This document shows, piece after piece, positions 59,340-64,000 of a stretch of 64,000 nt of DNA. The stretch is from an uncultured Collinsella sp. (lineage in GTDB: Bacteria > Actinomycetota > Coriobacteriia > Coriobacteriales > Coriobacteriaceae), in contig CABUQV010000004.1 of the NCBI GenBank assembly GCA_902493855.1, positions 62,001-126,000 of the forward strand. The letters run 5' to 3'. The position numbers were made by a program, and so were the translations under genes. The first letter of the stretch is position 1; every line of letters starts with the position of its first letter. The notes under the pieces were generated by a model. That model searched no databases, had not been told where the DNA came from, and saw nothing but the letters and a program-made list of their open reading frames with translations.

Positions 59340-59399
59340 TTTGGGCCCATTGCAGAAGGATTCGAACCCACCAGCACGTCTGACACAAAGGCCGTGGCC

Positions 59400-59727
59400 A
59401 AAAAATGGCGAAAATGAGTACTGCTACTTTGTTTGCAACATATAAAAAGATAGTATTTGCTTAAGTTACGCAGCATATGTCCATTATTAGGACTAACAGT
59501 TGGATCAAAATCGTGCATTCATCGCCATTTCGACTTGCCATCTGGCCTTATTAGTCCAAAATTGCTGCTACCAAATCGGTAACACTACTCATATTTGATG
59601 TTGTTTGACCAGCAGGTCTCCCTGCCTTAGCAAATCTAAGGCAAAACGGGCTCCAGACCGCTGAATCATGCCGCATAGGGCACGTCCGCAGTCCGGAACC
59701 CGGTCCAAATTGAGTTATTGCGCCGCG
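59400..59727. other. A+T-rich gene-free stretch before argD
   Basis: No convincing gene is visible. The left part (59400-59610) is clearly lower in GC than the window. Near its ends ATGAGTACTGCTAC (about 59414) and, inverted, ATGAGTAGTGTTAC (about 59583-59596) form imperfect terminal repeats. A small stem GCCTTAG/CTAAGGC lies near 59622-59642. It may be a degenerate mobile fragment. Confidence 0.4.
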
Positions 59728-61011
59728 TTAGCCCAAGACACCCGACAGAATCTCGATCAGACTGTCCACGTCGACTTCCTCGCAGACGAGCGGCGGCAGG
59801 AAACGCAGCGTATGCGCACCTGTAGCGTTGATCACGGCACCGGCGGCCAACGTGCGGGCAACAACATCGTGCGCGTCGCCCGCGGCATCATCCAAATCAC
59901 AGCCGAGCATCAAGCCGCGGCCACGTACCTCGGTCACGTGCGGCAGCTTGGCGAGCTTTGCCTCCATATAGGCACCCACCTTGGCAGCATGCTCGGCATA
60001 ATCGCCGCGCACGAGCGCGGAGAGCGTCGCGGCACACGCCGTGATGGCTAGGCAGCTACCGCCAAAGGTCGAGCCGTGGTCGCCCGGCTTAAACACGTCA
60101 GCAATCTCCTTCTTTGCCACGACGGCACCCATGGGCACGCCGTCGGCAATGCCCTTGGCAAGGCTCATGATGTCGGGCTCCACGCCATAGGTTTGGAACG
60201 CAAATGGCTTGCCGGAGCGGAAGATGCCGCACTGAACCTCGTCGGCGATAAGCACGGCGCCCACTTCGTGTGCCAGGTCGCGCGCTGCCGCCATAAACTC
60301 CTCGGTCATGGGGTGCACGCCACTCTCACCTTGGATCGGCTCGAGCATCACGGCGCAAATATCACTGCCCAGCTGCTTAAAGATCGCACGCAGCTCATCG
60401 ACATTGTTGGGCGTGCAGGCCACAAAGCCACCCGGCAGCGGACGGAAACTATCCTGCAGCCAATCCTGCATGGTGGCGGCAATGGTCTCGAGCGTACGGC
60501 CGTGAAAACCGCCGCGCATGCACACGATGGTGTTACCGCCGTTACCGGCACGCTTGGCGTACAGGCGCGCGAGCTTCATCGAGCCCTCGTTGGCCTCGGC
60601 GCCGGAGTTAGCAAAGAACGTCTCCCACACCTGCTCGCCCGCAGCCGGGGCACCAAGAGCAGCTGCCGTGGTCTCATCGCCGGCGGCAATGGCATCGGCA
60701 AGCACGCGCGCACCATCTACGTCGTCGTTAGCAAGCTTGGACAGCAGCGCCGCGACCTGTCCACGCTGCTCGATGTAGAAGTAATTGGAGACATGCATGA
60801 GCTTTTTGGTCTGTGCCTCGAGCGCCGAGAGCACAGCCAGGTTGCCATGACCTAGGCTGCACACGCCGATGCCGGCAAGAAAGTCGAGGTACTCACGGCC
60901 ATCGTCGCCGGTGAGCTTCATGCCGTGACCCTCGACAAACTCGACCGGAGAGCGGCCAAAGGTATGCATAACGTAATGGGATTCAAGCGATTGCTGAGCT
61001 GCAAGTGACAT
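59728..61011 (-). CDS. argD: Acetylornithine aminotransferase
   Basis: This 427-residue PLP enzyme transfers the amino group in arginine synthesis, making N-acetylornithine. Class III aminotransferase features are FFANSGAEANEGSMKLAR, GGFHGRTLETIAAT, LIADEVQCGIFRSG, and the PLP-binding Lys in SLAKGIADGVPMGA. About 25 residues (near 105-130) are an Ala-rich insertion. It is the last gene of argCJBD. Confidence 0.95.
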   Translation of the reverse strand: MSLAAQQSLESHYVMHTFGRSPVEFVEGHGMKLTGDDGREYLDFLAGIGVCSLGHGNLAVLSALEAQTKKLMHVSNYFYIEQRGQVAALLSKLANDDVDGARVLADAIAAGDETTAAALGAPAAGEQVWETFFANSGAEANEGSMKLARLYAKRAGNGGNTIVCMRGGFHGRTLETIAATMQDWLQDSFRPLPGGFVACTPNNVDELRAIFKQLGSDICAVMLEPIQGESGVHPMTEEFMAAARDLAHEVGAVLIADEVQCGIFRSGKPFAFQTYGVEPDIMSLAKGIADGVPMGAVVAKKEIADVFKPGDHGSTFGGSCLAITACAATLSALVRGDYAEHAAKVGAYMEAKLAKLPHVTEVRGRGLMLGCDLDDAAGDAHDVVARTLAAGAVINATGAHTLRFLPPLVCEEVDVDSLIEILSGVLG

Positions 61012-61080
61012 GGGATGCCTTTCGTTGAGCGCCGGACGGCGCAGACCTATGGGTGCAGGAATGGGGCGGCTGCGGGTCAG

Positions 61081-62061
61081 CTAGACCGTCTGAAGCTTCT
61101 CGACCTCGTCGAGGTTCTCGGTCAGACGCGCAGCAAACGTCGAAAGCGGATGCGGATGCGTATCGAACTCGTAAGCCGTCTCGGTGGAATGGATCACGGT
61201 ACCGACGCCGGCATCGGTCAGCAGCTCCAGCAGCAGCGAATGCGGCGTGGTGCCGTTGATGATGTGAGCACGAAATACGCCGCCGGCAAGCGCATCGACG
61301 GCCGCGCGCAGTTTGGGAATCATGCCCTTATCGACCTCGCCGCCGTAGAGCATCTCGTTAACCTCGTCGAACGTTAGGTTGGAGATAAGCGAGTCCTTGT
61401 CGCTAAAGTCCTTGTACAGGCCATCGACATCGGTCAAAAAGATCGCCTTATGCGCGTGGAGCGCCGCAGCAACGGCACCGGCGGCGGTATCGGCGTTGAT
61501 GTTGAAGAAACCGCCGTCCTCCCCCGCCGCGACGGTTGCGATGACGGGGATGTACTCGCTGTCGAGTAAGCGCTCGATATAGTCGGTGTTGACGTGCGTC
61601 ACTTTGCCCACGCGACCGAGCTCGGGGTCGAGCGGCTCGGCGATGAGCGTGCCGGCATCGCTGCCCGACACGCCCACGGCCAGGTTGCCGTGGTGGTTGA
61701 TGGCAGCAACCAGCTCCTGGTTGACCTTGCCGCCCAACACCTCGCGCACGATATCCATAGTCGCCGGCGTGGTCACGCGCTGGCCGTTCTTAAACTCGAC
61801 GGGAATATCGTAATGGCTCAGCGCCTCGTTGATAGCCTTGCCGCCGCCGTGCACGATGACGGGGCGCATACCGATGATCTTGAGCAAAACGATGTCGCTC
61901 ATCACGTCGCGGCGCAGCTGCTCATCGACCATGGCGGCTCCGCCATATTTGATAACAACCGTCTTGCCGGTCAGGTTCTTAATCCACGGCAGCGCTTCGA
62001 ACAGCAGCTGCGCGGTTGCTTCGTTGGATTCGCTCGAACGACAATCGCGTGCGAATTTCAT
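61081..62061 (-). CDS. argB: Acetylglutamate kinase
   Basis: This 326-residue kinase phosphorylates N-acetylglutamate, usually the controlled step of arginine synthesis. It has VVIKYGGAAM near residue 35, IVHGGGKAINEAL near 69, NINADTAAGAVA and KGMIPKLRAAVDAL. An N-terminal helix precedes the core (SNEATAQLLFEALPWIKNL), the type linked with arginine feedback inhibition in hexameric enzymes. ATG 62061 follows GAGGCAGATT. Confidence 0.96.
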   Translation of the reverse strand: MKFARDCRSSESNEATAQLLFEALPWIKNLTGKTVVIKYGGAAMVDEQLRRDVMSDIVLLKIIGMRPVIVHGGGKAINEALSHYDIPVEFKNGQRVTTPATMDIVREVLGGKVNQELVAAINHHGNLAVGVSGSDAGTLIAEPLDPELGRVGKVTHVNTDYIERLLDSEYIPVIATVAAGEDGGFFNINADTAAGAVAAALHAHKAIFLTDVDGLYKDFSDKDSLISNLTFDEVNEMLYGGEVDKGMIPKLRAAVDALAGGVFRAHIINGTTPHSLLLELLTDAGVGTVIHSTETAYEFDTHPHPLSTFAARLTENLDEVEKLQTV

Positions 62062-62142
62062 AATCTGCCTCGTCTTTCATATCGTTATCGCGCCGTGCTC
62101 CGCTGTCCGCAATCGCGGCAAGATGCGCAGCGTGCCCGGAAT

Positions 62143-63411
62143 CTAGGAACGGTAGTCACCGTTGATGGAGATGTACTCATGCGTGAGGTCGCAGGTCCAC
62201 ACGGTCGTTGCCGCGTCGCCTGCGCCCAGGTCGGCCGAGATCACGATCTCTGGCGCCTCGAAACGTCGTAGAGCCTCGTCCTCGTCAAAGGGAACAGTCA
62301 GACCATCGCGACAGACAGGCATGCCCATCATGTCGATGGAAACGTCTTCCTGATTAAACTTCACGCCGCACTTGCCGAGTGCCATAGCAACGCGACCCCA
62401 GTTGCAGTCGTGGCCGGCGATGCAGGTCTTAACGAGCGGCGAGTTGGCAACGGCACGGGCGGCGATATCGGCTTCCTCGTCGTTCACGGCGCCGGTAACG
62501 TTGACCGTAACAAGCTTGGATGCGCCCTCACCATCGGCGGCGATATTGCGCGCCAGGCTCTCGCACACCTCGTGCACAGCAAATGCCAACTCGTCAAAGG
62601 CATCGGAGCCCTCGACGATAGGCTCGACATCTGCGGCAGCGGCGCCGGAGGCAAGCATGATGCAGGTGTCGTTGGTTGAGGTGTCGGAATCGACCGTTAC
62701 CTTGTTAAAGGTCTGCTTGACGGTCGAGAGCAGCAGGGTATGAAGTGCCGCAGGCTCGACGGGGGCATCGGTGGTGATAACTGCGATCATGGTGGCCATG
62801 TTGGGCATGATCATGCCCGAGCCCTTGCACATTCCACCTACCGTATAGACATTGCCCGCATGACCCGCAGCCTCGCTGACGTAGGCCACGGCGTACTCCT
62901 TGGAGTGCGTGTCGGTCGTCATGATGGCGCGAGCGGCATCGGCGCCACCGTGGGCGGAGAGCGCCTCGTAGGCAGCAGGAATGGCGGTCTCAAACGTGTC
63001 GATCGGCAGAATCTGGCCAATCACACCCGTGGAGGCAACCAGAATCTGCTGGGGCTCGCAGCCGATGACCTGCGATGCGATGCTGCACGTCTCGCGCGCG
63101 CATGCAAGGCCGGTCTCACCCGTGGCGGCGTTGGCATTGCCAGAGTTGACCGAAACGCCGGCGATGATACCGTAGCCCTTGTCGGCACCGCCCAGGTTGG
63201 CACGGCTCACCTGCACGGGCGCCGCACAAAAGCGATTGGTGGTAAACACGCCGGCACCGGGGCAGGGTTTATCGGGCACGACAAGCGCGTAATCCAGACG
63301 CTCTGGGTTCTTGCGGAACCCAGCGTGGATGCCTGCAGCCTTAAAACCAGCCGCAGCCGTAACGCCGCCCTCGACGGCGCGAATCTTGATATCAAACAGC
63401 TCAGTATTCAT
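62143..63411 (-). CDS. argJ: Ornithine acetyltransferase/N-acetylglutamate synthase
   Basis: This 422-residue enzyme recycles the acetyl group from N-acetylornithine to glutamate. It is made as a precursor that cuts itself at the Ala-Thr bond; the site is MIMPNMATMIAV, where Thr becomes the nucleophile. GVTAAAGFKAAGIHAG at the N-terminus and GHDCNWGRVAMALGK in the beta chain are typical. Its presence shows the cyclic acetyl pathway. Confidence 0.97.
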   Translation of the reverse strand: MNTELFDIKIRAVEGGVTAAAGFKAAGIHAGFRKNPERLDYALVVPDKPCPGAGVFTTNRFCAAPVQVSRANLGGADKGYGIIAGVSVNSGNANAATGETGLACARETCSIASQVIGCEPQQILVASTGVIGQILPIDTFETAIPAAYEALSAHGGADAARAIMTTDTHSKEYAVAYVSEAAGHAGNVYTVGGMCKGSGMIMPNMATMIAVITTDAPVEPAALHTLLLSTVKQTFNKVTVDSDTSTNDTCIMLASGAAAADVEPIVEGSDAFDELAFAVHEVCESLARNIAADGEGASKLVTVNVTGAVNDEEADIAARAVANSPLVKTCIAGHDCNWGRVAMALGKCGVKFNQEDVSIDMMGMPVCRDGLTVPFDEDEALRRFEAPEIVISADLGAGDAATTVWTCDLTHEYISINGDYRS

Positions 63412-63545
63412 CGTCTTTATGGCTCCTTATGTCAAACAAAAAACGGACATCGGTTGGTGCGCCATGCCAGTCGTGATCATGAGACCAGCTTAAGAGTGGC
63501 GCCCCACTCGATGCCCGACTACCAAATCGTTAACAATCGAATGTG

Positions 63546-64000
63546 CTACACCGGGCACGCCACTGTGGGCAAGCCTCGTCGCTCGTCAAAGCCAAAGACG
63601 ATATTGGCGCACTGGACCGCTTGGCCCGCAGCGCCCTTGCACAGATTGTCGATGGCGCCCGTCGCCACCAGCACGCCCGCGCGCTTATTGAGCGCGAGGC
63701 CAATCTGGGCGGCGTTGGTGCCGACAACCGAAGCCGTCTTGGGCTGCTGGCCAGCATCGAGCACGCGCACAAAGGTGCGACCGGCATAGAACTGCTTGTA
63801 ATAGTCGACAACGTCCTCAAGAGCCAAGGAGTCGATGGCCTGCGGCGCGAGCGGCATCGTCACCGTGGAGAGCAGACCACGCTTGAGCGGTGCCAGGTGC
63901 GGGGTAAAGACGACGCGATCGGTCAGGCCAAGGATTTGCTCAATCTCGGGCGTGTGGCGATGCTTGCCCACGCCGTAGGCCTCCAAATTCTCGTCGGCGC
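63546..64000 (-). CDS. argC: N-acetyl-gamma-glutamyl-phosphate reductase (5' end beyond window)
   Basis: The last 151 codons of ArgC are visible; the frame is open at base 64000. ArgC reduces acetylglutamyl phosphate with NADPH. The conserved substrate-site His is in KHRHTPEIEQIL, followed by FTPHLAPLKRGLLST and the C-terminal GAIDNLCKGAAGQAVQ. argJ follows after 134 bp; a small hairpin GAGTGG/CCACTC at about 63494-63508 lies in that gap. Confidence 0.96.
   Translation of the reverse strand, partial: ADENLEAYGVGKHRHTPEIEQILGLTDRVVFTPHLAPLKRGLLSTVTMPLAPQAIDSLALEDVVDYYKQFYAGRTFVRVLDAGQQPKTASVVGTNAAQIGLALNKRAGVLVATGAIDNLCKGAAGQAVQCANIVFGFDERRGLPTVACPV

Larger units (their letters stand above)
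59097..59369 (+). repeat. 187-bp tandem duplication of the tRNA-Val tail
   Basis: The tRNA 3' end plus flank (59097-59122) recurs at 59284-59309 with one mismatch, and GGGCCCATCGCAGAGG-type sequence at 59156-59182 recurs at 59343-59369. Both offsets are exactly 187 bp. The second unit keeps only the last 18 bases of the tRNA. Between them each unit has its own terminator. Confidence 0.85.

Noticed and set aside
59022..59518. Open frames around tRNA-Val encoding peptides such as RDSNPQP
   Set aside because: They are reverse translations of the tRNA and its duplicated tail, a known source of false protein calls.

Overview
The window is about 60% GC, densely coded, and reads as the chromosome of a gut actinobacterium of the class Coriobacteriia, most likely Collinsella. 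This is inference from gene content and style: a FeoA-FeoB fusion, a 1479-residue activase/dehydratase protein, a LysRS with a C-terminal tRNA-binding domain, many small hairpin repeats, and a Firmicutes-like gene order in an actinobacterial base composition. No IS element, integrase, rRNA operon or CRISPR array was seen.

Layout. 1-9916: a GH13 alpha-amylase (cut by the window edge), an MFS efflux pump, feoAB with a tandem operator, an esterase, a stand-alone glucose-type PTS IIA, asnS and a WYL-type regulator. 10077-12971: a three-gene ABC importer of the TrpXYZ type. 13129-16792: a secreted-protein remnant, an MscS channel, and a two-gene operon joining a ParB-like/BMP fusion to a phosphoesterase. 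16918-21299 (minus): the classic tRNA(Tyr,Thr,Met)-tuf-rpmG-tRNA(Trp)-secE-nusG-rplK-rplA block. 21703-25516: a beta-glucoside locus (RpiR regulator, 6-phospho-beta-glucosidase, PTS IIBC). 26209-27626: an HTH-HipA kinase fusion with its own palindromic operator, next to a tRNA-Thr. 27654-33166 (minus): disA-ispD-ispF-cysS-rlmB-NYN nuclease. 33387-38360: mntP, pepD and clpC. 38558-43740: the giant activase/dehydratase with an overlapping tetR and a perfect operator. 43952-49897: DUF2798 protein, ThrE-type exporter, lysS, greA, tatA and tRNA-Pro. 49947-58851 (minus): veg-ispE, rdgB-dtd, rph, murI, a HAD phosphatase, murE and asnB. 59039-59370: tRNA-Val and a 187-bp duplication of its tail. 59728-64000 (minus): argC-argJ-argB-argD.

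Working links. The beta-glucoside PTS has no IIA domain, so the lone IIA at 6724 is its natural partner. ispD, ispF and ispE supply three steps of the MEP isoprenoid pathway. murI and murE supply peptidoglycan precursors. argCJBD turns glutamate into ornithine. The importer lipoprotein has a twin-arginine-like signal, and tatA is present.

The most unusual material lies between the genes. At least seven families of palindromic hairpin elements occur, labelled here PAL-A to PAL-G. PAL-B (six hairpins, loop usually GGGACAGG) begins inside the TAA stop codon of five different genes and always points the same way relative to the gene. PAL-C abuts the stop codons of lysS and dtd. PAL-D is an 87-103 bp palindrome found after cysS and after lysS. 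PAL-E is a tandem array with an exact 62-bp period. Stems differ between copies with matching changes in both arms, so the fold rather than the sequence seems to be kept.
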